Assembly (NCBI RefSeq): GCF_907164915.1
Contig: NC_061869.1
Location: 16,283,125 to 16,347,124 of the forward strand
Source: Impatiens glandulifera
Taxonomy: Eukaryota > Streptophyta > Magnoliopsida > Ericales > Balsaminaceae
Direction: 5' to 3'
Length of the DNA: 64,000 bases
Below, piece after piece: positions 46,415 to 57,033 of this stretch (positions are counted from its first letter, which is position 1; each line of letters opens with the position of its first letter). The notes under the pieces were generated by a model. It saw only the letters and a program-made list of their open reading frames with translations, ran no database searches and was not told the DNA's origin. Made by a program: the position numbers and the translations under genes.

Positions 46415-49017
46415 TATACGCGTTTAAAAATGTTTGCCCAAAAAAAATGAATTTTCTTGACTTTTAAGAAATAAATATAAAATATAAAAATCTCTTTAAA
46501 AAAATTTGAAATTAAATCAAATTGGGGAATTGTTTAAAAACGAGTTTGTGACTAAAGGGTCGCCACCTAAATTTTATAAAACTAGGAAAAATAAATTATT
46601 TGGCATGTAAAACAATAACGACTTTGAAAAGAAATTCTTTAAAGGTTCGATGCTTGGTTACACGTGAAAAATGGCTTTTGGCGCTATGTCTCACATGCCC
46701 GTTAAAAAACAGTCTCTACTTCAACAATTTTGGCCTTTAAAAAAATATTATTACACTTTACATTTTAGACATTTTGTGTTCTACCGTGCTAAATCTTAAT
46801 GCTAAGGATGTATCTTATTAATAAAATAAAATATTATGTAAATATATAAACAATGAATTTTTAAGAAATATCATTCAAACATGTTTAAACATATTAATCA
46901 TTTCTATTCATTCAAAGCATTAATTACAAAATGAAACATAACAAATAGTAGAGTTTATAAAATAATACTTAAATCATAAGCTTAGACATTTTTCTAATCA
47001 TGCTAAACACAATTAAAATATTAATAGGAATGTATTAAAATATTAAATTATAATCAAGTGTATACAAAACAAAAAATATATATAAAATTATTTTTAGGAT
47101 TTTTAGAGCCTAAAAGAAATTTAAAGAAGAAATAACAATTAGAAATGATAACAAATCCTAATTAAACTTGTAATAAATTTTTAATTTGCATAAAAAAAAT
47201 ATTACTTTCTTGTTAAGTATGATTTTTCATTTTCAAATTATTATTATTTAACTAATAATAAATATTATTTAGTGAAATAAAAATAAACATAAAAATGGAC
47301 ATTAAATGGCTTAAGAACTGGAGTTTAACTCATTGATTTTTTTTTGTTTAAATTTGTACTGGACTGTAACTCATTGATGTGTTATTTTTTATTTTTTATT
47401 TTTTTAAATTTGGTCTGTGGGTTTTGAATCTCGGGTTTGACCCACGGGTTTGGAAAGAGTTTCGGATCTCGGGTTTGACCCACGGGTTTGAAACGAGTTC
47501 CGGATCTAGGGTTTAACCCACGGGTTTGGAATACCATACCTTCAATCAATGGTCGACAACATGAAAACATGGATCTTTTATGCTCTTTTTCAAAAAGAGA
47601 TTAAACATAAAACCTAGTAATTACTATAAGGAAACCATCATCAATCAGGTTAGTATGGATCGATTATGGTTCAAAACCCTAATCAAACCCTATATTTCCT
47701 TTTGGGTCACCCTTCTTGAGCCTCAACTCAGAATGGACGACTCCAAAACTCGTATCAAAATATCAAAACATAAACCACAAACATGTTACACTAAAGCCAA
47801 AACTCAGATTTACAAATAAACTCAACAGAAAAGTAAAGTTTTAAACATATAAATCGAGATTTAAAATAAATAATTAGAAATAATCTTACAGTATATGTAT
47901 ATCAGATTTAAAGAAATCTTACAGAAGATTAAGATCTTGAACAGAAGATTAAGATCTTGAACATCTAACCCAAATGTTCTAACTAACTCTCTCACTTTCT
48001 GTCACTCCAAGAAGAAGAAAAAAAAACTGAAACAATAACCGGTTGTTCTTCGATCTAGCCCTCCCCTCTTCTCCTTTTTTTTCGTTTGCTGCATCTCCTT
48101 CTTATAGGCATCTTGGATCCGTCTTCGACGCGGTCTTCTCGGTGGTGGAAGACTGGATTCAGTCGACGAACAGGACAAATGATGCGGTCTTTTCGGCGAG
48201 TGGGAGATTCATCTCTTTGAAAGAAGTCGGCGATATGAATCAATCAAATGAACCCTTTATCTTCGCGAGAGCCTAACTCTCTCTGGAAGAAGTTGGTAGA
48301 GGCAAAATCTTTTTTTTTTGTTTTTTGCTTAAGCTAGGGTTATTTCTTATTTCATCTGGTGGACCTCTTTCAGATTGGGCCTCCTTTGATTGAGTTTGGC
48401 TTAGTTCTTTTTCTCTACAAAATAAAAATAAATTAATTATCATAATAATATCAATATATATATATTATTTGTTTGGATTTCATTGTTGATGGGCCTCTCA
48501 TATTTTTTTTGGATTTGATCTTTTTATTTATTCATTCCTTTAAAAATTAATAGGCCTGCAAAATAAAAATAATAAAAATAATATCAATCCTATATATTTA
48601 TTACATCTTATTTATGCATTTTTAAATTATCTCTAAATAAAATAAAAAATAACATTAATAAGTATATTGATTATTAATCAACTTACCATTTATTATTTTG
48701 TATTTTATTTTATACTTTAACCTCCAATATATTTATAGATAATAATAGATTAATTTTTTCAAACTTTAATTATTAATATATTTTGGTCAATTAATTTTTA
48801 TCTTTCCCAAAATACCTAATAAATAATAATAATTCCTTTAATCTATTATTCACCTTAATTATTTGTTTGTAACACTCGGATTTTTTAAAATAATTCTTCA
48901 ATTAATTATTTTAGGATCCAAATAATACGGCATTGTTCCTTAAAATAATTTTTAATTCCAGTGCTATTAACCTTTTTAAAATAATGAAATTTGGGGGAAC
49001 AACAATGAGTGTCTACA
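46415..49017 (-). repeat. 3' LTR of the gypsy element (2.6 kb)
   Basis: On the minus strand it starts TGTAGACACTCATTG at 49017, a start common in large plant gypsy LTRs, just after a purine tract (AAGAGGGCATTC), and ends near ACGCGTATA at 46415. The first 1.1 kb of its left part aligns with 62869-64000 at roughly 94% by eye. It contains GAGTCGCCACCTAA and a 38-bp minisatellite (47425-47535). Short frames inside (for example 48043-48276) are not kept as genes. Confidence 0.82.
47425..47535. repeat. 38-bp minisatellite in the LTR
   Basis: Three copies of a unit containing TCGGGTTTGACCCACGGGTT. The same unit recurs in the 5' LTR at 63915-64000. Confidence 0.85.
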
Positions 49018-49032
49018 GAATGCCCTCTTGGA
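49018..49032 (-). other. Polypurine tract of the gypsy element
   Basis: TCCAAGAGGGCATTC on the minus strand directly precedes the LTR start TGTAGACA, the site for plus-strand priming. Confidence 0.7.
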
Positions 49033-49269
49033 AAAAGTTTGAATGAAAATTTTGATTTTGGTAAAACGCATGTCCAAGCTTGAGTAATAGGCACTTCATT
49101 TGAATCTTCCAAATTTATTATTTTTTCCGATTTATTTATGGAAAAAAAAATTAAAAGATAGAGAGATAAAACCTGATAATTCCCATGTTTACGACATTTC
49201 CAACCTGATGCTCGTATGATGTTTGTTGGAGAATTTGAAATACAACGACTATCCATTTCGTTCATCTTG

Positions 49270-50050
49270 TCAATCATTGGTTTTGAGCTTAATTTGTCCA
49301 CTTAAACTAAAGACCCTGTGTTATAACTTAATTTGTCCACTTAAACTAAGGAATATATTTATAACTTGTCCACTTAAGCTAAGTTATTCTCTATTTAGCT
49401 TGTCCACTTAAACTAAGAAATGAAACTCTTGTGTTTGACTTAGTTTTTCCACTTAAGCTAAGAATTAAAATTTTATGGTGTTTGACTTAACTTGTCCACT
49501 GTAGTTAAGAAACAAAAATCTTACGTTTTGACTTAGTTTGTCCACTTAAACTATGAACCCTATGTTATAACTTAATTTGTCCACTTAAACTAAGAAATAT
49601 CTTTGTAGCTTGTCCACTTAAGCTAATAAATGAAACTCTTGTGTTTGACTTAGTTTGTCCACTTAAACTAAGAATTAAAATTTTATAGTGTTTGACTTAA
49701 CTTGTCCACTTTAGTTAAGAAACAAAAATCTTACGTTTTGACTTAGTTTGTCCACTTAAACTATGAACCCTGTATTATAACTTAATTTGTCCACTTAAAC
49801 TAAAAAATATCTTTGTAGCTTGTCCACTTAAGCTAAGAAATGAAACTCTTGTGTTTGACTTAGTTTGTCCACTTAAACTAAGAACCTTAAAGTGTTTATA
49901 CTTTTAACCTGACTATTACTTAGTTTTCCCACCTGAACTAAGAAATATCTTTTAGCTTGTCCACTTAAGCTAAATAACTAAATATAGATTTTCACTTAAA
50001 CTAAGAAATTTTAAATTACTTAGCTTGTCCACTTACGCTAAATACTTTTT
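49270..50050. repeat. Minisatellite TTGTCCACTTAAACTAAG with 210-bp higher-order period
   Basis: About 18 copies of a 35-47-bp unit built around TTGTCCACTTAAACTAAG. Groups of five units form a 210-bp higher-order repeat: equivalent positions are 49447, 49657 and 49867. Located in the noncoding 3' part of the gypsy element. Confidence 0.9.
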
Positions 50051-50482
50051 CAATTTTATTTTAATAAAAAATGTCCCTAGTATAGAGGATTCCTTAATTT
50101 TCATCAATTGATTAGTTAACCACACTTTGAGAAACGAAATGTACACCTTCTTAACCTTCTAGGTATTTTAGCGCCTCTACATTCTCACATTTTTGGTGAC
50201 GTTGGATCAAAACATTTTCAAGAACCGGTTCAGTACATTGTCTCTTTGACTATTCAAAAGGAGACCAATCGTAAGTGTATTTCTTGCACACAGAGTTTAT
50301 AAATTACGAATTCAAACTCTAGTACGAACGATAGCGTCGATTTTCCTTGAAGGATCCTATAAGCTTGAACATCAATATATGAAGTTCACGTCAAACTTAA
50401 TCTTTCAACCACGTACCATGAGGTTAAATCTCGTTTCTCTTCAGGAAGTTATGTGCTTCGAAATCTAAGCCTTGAAATATAT

Positions 50483-50745
50483 TTACTTAGACATACCCGA
50501 GGTATATCTGATAGAATCAATACACTCTTGTTCTTGCCTTAAGAAAATCTGACAAAAGTCTAAATGAACAACAAGTGGTGATTTCAATATCTCAACCATT
50601 ATGAGTGTCTTTTCACCATTTTTCTTCCAATGACCGGGGTATATCTGATAGAATCGATACACTTTTGTTCTTGCATTTAGCACTCCAGACAAGAGTCTAG
50701 GTCGAACAACAAGTGGTGATTTCAATATCTCAACCAACAAAATCT
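50483..50745. repeat. ~142-bp direct repeat in gypsy noncoding region
   Basis: GGTATATCTGATAGAATC to AACAACAAGTGGTGATTTC occurs at about 50500-50600 and again at 50640-50740. Open frames across it translate the repeat and have no recognised domain. Confidence 0.75.
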
Positions 50746-51299
50746 TGATTAATATAAGTTCTTGTTTATTTTTTTATTTTTAGAGACATTGAGTTCTTAC
50801 GCATAACCTCCTTTAGAGATGAAACGCCTCTGTTGTTAACATTGGTTCCGAGTTTGGGCATTTTGACTTTTTCCACGAGCTTTTCTAACAATGTTTCAGA
50901 CGCTCCGTAAGACTTTCGAGTGAGTTCAATTAGATAGTACTCTATTCGAATTTTAAGAATTACTTTCGCTCCTTTTGAGACAAGCAAGGAAACAATTGAC
51001 TTTTCCTTATCCTGACATGTTTTCTAAATCCTCGTTTCACTTTTCGTGTTAATTTCTTTATTCATCATTCATTTAAAGAGATTAAAAGTCAATAATCGTC
51101 TCAATGTGATCATAATCAATTGCGTGAAAGCATTTAATTGTTTTCAATACCCCTAATTTCGATGTTGGGTTTTGACTTTTGACCTAGTCAAGGTTAGCTT
51201 TTTACATAAGCTAAAAGTTCACCATTTTAACCATCATTTTTATTTTAATAAAAATGCCCCTAGTGTTAACATAGGGGTTGTGTATTTATAAAAAGTTTA
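50746..51299. other. Gypsy noncoding interior
   Basis: No domain recognised. A minus-strand frame at 50987-50766 is short and unsupported. Confidence 0.3.
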
Positions 51300-51660
51300 A
51301 GACCGGGCTCATACAAGCGGCCTACGTATCCTATAGCTAGGGGAATTCAGGTCCAACATAGTCCATTGCAAAAGAAAATTTTATTTTTATTATTGGGGCC
51401 GAACCTCGTGAGAGGTTGCCTACGTACTCTCATAATATGAGAAAATCAGGCCCGACGTAGTTCATTACAAAAGAAATGTTTTTTTGGGGGGGGGGCCGAA
51501 CCTCGTTAGAGGTTGCCTACGTACTCTCATAATATGAGAAAATCAGGCCCGACGTAGTTCATTACAAAAGGAATGATGTTTTTTTTTGGGCCGAATCTCG
51601 TTACAGGTTGCCTACATACTCTCATAATATGAGAAAATCAGGCCCGACGTAGTTCATTGC
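51300..51660. repeat. Array of ~96-bp repeats (GCCTACGTA ... CGACGTAGTTCATT)
   Basis: One divergent and three closely related copies of a unit containing GCCGAACCTCGT, GGTTGCCTACGTACTCTC and CGACGTAGTTCATT (latter at 51453, 51550, 51644). Similar CCTACGTA motifs are familiar from noncoding parts of large plant gypsy elements. Confidence 0.85.
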
Positions 51661-51674
51661 AAAAAGAAGTCTAA

Positions 51675-53003
51675 CTATTCTTGTCGTGAAACATCTTCCT
51701 CTTTTGGCTTTATGTCTCTTACTTCCAATTTCGTTGACGTGTAACCCAAACCTTGATTATTAGTTGTATACACTTGGCTCGACTCTTCAATATCGTCACC
51801 ACAAATATCAGTAAAGACTATCAACTTTTCGTCTTCAACAATCAAACCTAACGGATCACTCCCGTCTATCAGATCTTCATACACCCGAATTAGATTCACG
51901 ATATGAGTTGGTAGAGGCTTCGATTTGGCCTTTGTGGCTGGGATGATCTTATCGTCGATAAGTTTTTGAATTACACCTCTTAGTGAAAGACAATAATTAG
52001 TCCCATGCCCCTTTGTCTGGTGGTATTCACACCACTCATTCAGAAACCTCCCTGATATAGGCTTATTGGGATTCAGGGTCTGGACTTGGATTCAATTCTT
52101 TTGCTTTAAAATCTGGAGAGCTTCAGATAGTGTCATTCCTAAATCATCAAACTTCTTGGGTGGCTTAGGTGTAAACAAAGTATTTCCTTTAGACGTTAGG
52201 GGAAAAGATGGTTGTCGGCTAGCAGATGATCCTTGAAGGTTCCCTTGCCCAACATTCATGACATCCGATGTTTCCATATCCCATGCATTGGCAATGTGGT
52301 TTACTTGTGATTTAGCCTTTTTTCTGATTAAAATGAGGATTGCCTTGGTATGACGTCCTACCTTCGATGGATTCCTTCTTTAATGCATCATCGTATCCCA
52401 TTCCAGATGCAATCAAGTCCTCCATGAAAGCATATTTGTTGACTGACATGACTTTGGTGTATGCTACATTCATGTTAGCGTAGATCATATCCACTTGATT
52501 TTGTTCATTTGGTAGTCCATCGATCAGTGAAGCCACAACCTTCCACCTATCAACGTATGATTCGAAAGTTTGCCCTAGACCCTGCTTAATACTCCTAAGT
52601 TTTCTCTCAGGCTTGTCCATCTTTAAAAACATACCGAACCGACTTATGAATACCTTGTATAGCTCTTCAATAGTCTGGTGTTGTGCTATGTTTTAACGCA
52701 TATACCACTTAAGTGCCACTTCTTCAAGATACCGAGGGAATAATTGCAATATTGTAGAATCTCCAAGTTTTAATGGAAAGATTTTCGTCAAGTACATGTT
52801 TATAAAGGCTGCTGGATCTTTATTTCCGACATACTTGGTCAGATGTGGTAATTTTAGTCCGTGAGGGACCACGGCCTTCTTAGCTGCCTCTAACCCAAAT
52901 TTCCATCTTTCAGCTCCGTGTGTTGACTTCCCTTTAGTTAGGGCATCTATTTGGGCTTTCATTTTGATTTGAGAAACCCTGAGTTGCGCTAGTTCGTCGC
53001 TCT
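51675..53003 (-). pseudogene. Gypsy gag, C-terminal part
   Basis: Minus-strand blocks in order: FGLEAAKKAVVPHGLKLPHL and YLTKIFPLKLGDSTILQLFP (52962-52693), the start of a retrotransposon gag domain. After one stop come FISRFGMFLKM-like sequence and SIKQGLGQTFESYVDRWKVV (52632-52312). Then a Pro/Ser-rich linker (52277-52092). Then CEYHQTKGHGTNYCLSLRGV (about 52040-51980), a Cys/His cluster like that in Tat/Ogre gag. Then an acidic tail to 51675. The upstream part of the same gene lies at 58870-59452, separated by the nested copia element. Confidence 0.75.
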
Positions 53004-54004
53004 TGATAGGATCGACGACACCAATAGAGACGGGGGTCTGACTATTGTTGACGACTTCGGATAAACAGTTTGATAGAAATCCTGTTAGGGATTAATATCT
53101 CTTTCTATTCTTCACAAACCTTTGCAAACTCTTGAATGATTCAAGTGCGTAAACGTTTGCTTAGGTTTGAAGCTAAAAACCAAAGAAGTAGAATATGACA
53201 GAATGTAAATAACACAGCAGATTGTTTATGGATGTTCGAAGCAAACTCTCCTACGTCACCCCTTCTTCCAACCACCAGAAGGATTCACTATATTTTTCAA
53301 TCAAATATAGTTTGTTGACTAGCTAACACTCTGTTGAACAGAACAACCTCTATTCAACTTACAACACACTGTTAATGACTATCAAATAGTCTAGTAACTT
53401 ATCTCTCAACTTCACGTAGTGATTTACAAAATACACTTGAGAATAAAATATCTAGAGAGAGTAAGTTAATTCAAGAAATCAAGCTTCTAGAAATCTATTA
53501 ATTCAATGAGAGAGAAAGCTTCAGCTTCTTTCTTATTTTCTGCTTCTCTTCATCTTCATCCTTAGGCAGTAATATATTTTTGAAAAACTTCAATGGTCGA
53601 ATCCTCCTTTTGGATACGTGGCAAACATCCATTGGAAGGCCGCCCATAGTACACAAGTACAGCAGGCACTGTGCATATAGAACGTGGCCGTACCAATCTG
53701 GTAGTGCGCCAAATATTCCATCAGGGATGTACCTGCAAAACAAGTAATATGAGAAAAATTCTCTTATGTAGCATTCGTTGGTTGGTTGCATACAACTGTT
53801 GTACTGATCTTCACTAGAAAGTGGAGCAGGAGTAGGGTACAGCTATAGCACGTGAGTAGGAGGGTGCTAGCTTCAAGCATACTGCTTAAGCTTAGCATTA
53901 GACGTATTTCAGTTAGACGGATTGTGAAAATCAGTCGAATGAAATTTAAACATCCCCGTCTAATAACATAGTTTATTAGACCGCCTGGTCTAATAGAATT
54001 AGAC

Positions 54005-54600
54005 TTACGTCTAATTACAATCACTTAAGACTTGTCTAAAGGAGTTAGACTTATATCTAACTTTCACTAATTAGACTACCAGTCTAATTATCCAATAACC
54101 ATTATACTGCACGTCTAACTCCATTGAGTTAGACTGCACGTCTAATTCCGGTTCCACCTCAGACTAATTTGAAAGAGTTAGACTCACGTCTAACTTTCAC
54201 TAATTAGACTACACATCTAATTATCCAATAACAATTAGATTGCACGTCTAACTCCACTGAGTTAAACTGCACGTCTAATTCCGGTTCTACTTTAGACTAA
54301 TCTGAAGGAGTTAAACTTACGTCTAACTTTCACTAATCAGACTACACGTCTAATTCCGCAAATATATTAGACTGCACGTCTAACTTCACTGAGTTAGACT
54401 GCACATCTAATTCCGCAAATATATATTAGACTGCACATCTAACTCCACTGAGTTAGACTGCACGTCTAATTCCGTAGATCTATTAGACTGCACGTCTAAC
54501 TCCACGAGTTAGACTGCACGTCTAATTCCGTAGTTAGATGCCCACGTCTAACCACACATTAGACCCCCACGTCTAACATTAGACGTTTTTCATAAAGTTG
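54005..54600. repeat. Palindrome array TTAGAC-n5-GTCTAA inside the 3' LTR
   Basis: Some twenty copies of a short inverted repeat, consensus TTAGACTGCACGTCTAA, in a 24-50-bp rhythm with CCACTGAG and CCGTAGATCTA linkers. Each is a 6-bp perfect inverted repeat around TGCAC. The same array is in the other LTR. Confidence 0.92.
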
Positions 54601-54643
54601 GTCTAACTCCGCGTTGACTTTAATAAAACTCTAATTATTAATT

Positions 54644-54716
54644 CTGCACCTCGTGAGATTCGAACCCAGGTCACCTGTATGACAGACGTGCATGCTTACC
54701 ACTACACCACTTAAGA
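54644..54716 (-). pseudogene. tRNA-Asp-like sequence in the 3' LTR
   Basis: Read on the minus strand: GTGGTGTAGTGGTAAGCATG (D-arm and box A), CTGTCATACAGG (anticodon arm with GTC) and GGGTTCGAATC (T-arm, exact box B). This follows plant tRNA-Asp(GTC). The acceptor ends do not pair well, so it is tRNA-derived, not a working tRNA gene. A second copy is in the other LTR. Confidence 0.65.
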
Positions 54717-54999
54717 TGTTGATATCTAAATATATATTTATATATTTGATATGACTAACAATTATTGAACTTAGTTTTATCCAAAAATCATTTCATCAAT
54801 CATCAAATCAAAGTTGTTAATTTATTTTTTAAATCAATTAAAAATTTCAACCCAACAATTTCTCCCTTTTTGATTATTTAAACTAAATTATCAAAACCAG
54901 TTTAAACATTAAAAATTTCAATCCAACAATTTCTCCTTTTTGATTATTTAAACTAAATTATCAAAACCAGTTTAAACATTAAAAATTTCAACCCAACAA

Positions 55000-55165
55000 T
55001 TTCTCCCTTTTTGATTATTTAAACTAAATTATCATAACTAGTTGAGTTCGTGATTTAAACATAATCTAGGCATTATCATAATATAACAATCCTAAAAATA
55101 TTTCTAAGGTAAGAAAACTTAGACTCGAGAAGTGGCTTTGAGAAGATGTCAGCCACTTCAGACCG
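55000..55165 (-). pseudogene. Copia RNase H C-terminus joined to gag
   Basis: Minus-strand residues QRSEVADIFSKPLLESKF match the end of copia RNase H (consensus QIADIFTKPL..KF). They follow directly after a protease-start-like LDSRLLGHS. All of integrase, RT and most of RNase H are deleted at about 55175. Confidence 0.75.
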
Positions 55166-55172
55166 CTGATTG

Positions 55173-56981
55173 TCATATGCTATGTCCGAGCAGTCGGCTG
55201 TCTAGATGTTGTCTTGCTCTTCCAAGCTGCTTTCCTGTTTTACCTGCATTCAAAGACAATAACGAATCTGGTACCCATTTTTCTTTGGGTTCATTGCTTA
55301 TTAGTCCCTTGGGAATCCATACTTTAATTATTTTTATGGATTTCCCATGTTGTGTTGTGATCGGTGCGTATGTTTTAGGCTTAGCAGACGTCTTCCTTCT
55401 AGCAGCTGAATTGTTAATCTTAGAGGATTGTTTTTGTCTAAAACTCTTTGACTTCCTGTCAAGTTTTAATATGCCAGACTTACTGGTTGCTTCCATCTTA
55501 AGTTTCAGCCAGCTAACAGTTGGCGGAACATAAGTAATCTCATCCTTTAAGGTTAACTCATCACAACTTGGATCAGTTCATTCTCAGTTAAGCTCCCTTT
55601 GACAAAGTTTATAGACTTAAACTTGTCAGTTTTTGGGTTTAACTTTTCACAAGACTTGTTTGAGTCATTGCCATCAAATCCTAAACCGGATTTGCATCCG
55701 GCAGGCCTCAGCATACTTATCTACTGTCTGATTGCATCTCCAGACTTCGTCCAGGAACCGACCACATATGTCAAACGTTGGTTTTCAGAAAACAGAGTTT
55801 GAACATTTTCCTTGAGCTTTTCATTCTCAGATGAGAGCTCAGTCATTTTGTTTTTAAAAACTTCAAAATCATTGTTTCGAGATGAAGAAGAGCTGTTATA
55901 TTTGTTTTTCAAATTTAGTTCATCAAAAGAGTTTGACAGTTTCTTGTACTCATTGACCAAGTAATTGAGTGCAGTAATTAACTCATCTCTTGAGAATTTT
56001 TTAGAGGAGAAATCAAATACCTCAGAGTCAACTTCTTTTTTTGCCATGAAGCAGGTGACCTCTTCATCATCACTAACGTTGGATGATGAATCATCTGAGT
56101 CGCTGTCGGCCCACTTGTCTTTGTTTTCAGCCGCCATGAGAGTCTTCAGCTCTTTCTTGTTCTTTTTCGTATCTTTCTTTTTCTCTTCAAGCTTCAGCTT
56201 GCTGTTTCCTTCCTTGAAGTGACTCTTCTTCATGAATTTGCAGATTTTCTTCATGAAAAAAGCCATGGCATTGCTGCTAATCTGCATAGCAACAGCCTTC
56301 ACAGCACTAGTAGTAGATGACTCATCAACAATCACAATGCCTTTGTTATGATGGTGGATGTGGGGTGCTTCTCTTCATTTCTATAGTTCAACTCGAACTC
56401 ATAGGCCTTCAGATCGGCCAGCAAGTCAAAGAGCTCCATCTTATTGAGGTCTTTAGACTCCGTCATCGCCATCGTCTTAATATCCCACTCTTTGAGTAAA
56501 GCACGCATGACTTTGATCGCAACCTCTCTGATGCTGTAAGTGTTGCCCAAAGTGTATAGAGAAGTGATAACCTTACTGAATTTCGCATCGAACTCAATCA
56601 TCGTCTCTCTAGGACCCATCTTGAAGTTATCAAACTGTTGAGTGGACCCCATGAGTCTGTTTTCTTTTGTTTGCTCGTTTCCCTCACACAGTTTAGTCAG
56701 CTTCTCCCAAATATCTTTAGCAGTGGGACATGTAATCATCTTGTGTACCATGTCATCTAATGTCTTGTAGAGGATGTCTTTTGCTATGTTGTCGTGGTTG
56801 TTCTTTCTTTTATCTTCACTGGTCCACTCAGATCTAGCATTCTCAATCTTTATCAGACCTTCGTGATGACAAACCACATGTCATAATCTATGGCAGCTAG
56901 ATGAGCGTGGACTCTCGCTTTGCACACAACATAGTTTTCCTCTGAGAACATGGGAACATTGTTGATGACAGCCATATACAT
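55173..56981 (-). pseudogene. Copia gag (UBN2 type) with protease start
   Basis: The start at 56981 or 56975 is followed by FSEENYVVCKARVHAHLAAI, a frameshift near 56865, then the UBN2 core (56877-56332: CPTAKDIWEKLTKLCEGNEQ, FSKVITSLYTLGNTYSIREV, KTMAMTESKDLNKMELFDLL). The next frame (56335-55721) has a Lys-rich stretch, an acidic DSDSDDSSSNVSDDEE block, CFMAKKE and a coiled coil. The last part (55496-55173) has KVWIPKGL and LDSRLLGHS, in place of the protease LDSGCSxHM. The CCHC knuckle was not found. The shifts make it unlikely to give full-length Gag. Confidence 0.85.
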
Positions 56982-57018
56982 GATTCAAATTCCTTAGAAG
57001 CTCGAGAATAGAAAACGA

Positions 57019-57031
57019 GGCTCTGATACCA
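57019..57031 (-). other. Primer-binding site, tRNA-Met type
   Basis: TGGTATCAGAGCC on the minus strand, two bases from the LTR end, complementary to the 3' end of initiator tRNA-Met, the usual copia primer. Confidence 0.9.
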
Positions 57032-57033
57032 AT

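Larger units (their letters stand above)
53004..54998 (-). repeat. 3' LTR of the nested copia element
   Basis: Plus-strand ends are TGATAGGATC and CAACCCAACA. The right end is repeated three times (CCCAACA or TCCAACA at 54858, about 54926 and 54998), each preceded on the minus strand by AAAAAGGGAGAAAT, so the polypurine tract and LTR start are amplified. Twelve differences from the other LTR were counted in the first ~250 bases, about 95% identity. Confidence 0.88.

Noticed and set aside
48043..48276. 77-codon plus-strand frame in the gypsy 3' LTR
   Set aside because: Within LTR sequence, with an equally long antisense frame and no family match.
53498..53791. 97-codon frame inside the 3' LTR, partly kept in the other LTR (57505-57690)
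   Set aside because: LTR pairs share sequence by descent, and the frame in the 5' LTR is broken by a stop upstream. No family match, so similarity alone is not evidence of coding.
54644..54716. Functional tRNA-Asp gene
   Set aside because: The acceptor stem does not pair, the copy is inside an LTR, and the second copy has a mutated anticodon; called tRNA-derived only.
55132..55533. 133-codon plus-strand frame with hydrophobic segments
   Set aside because: Antisense shadow of the copia gag/protease frame on the minus strand.
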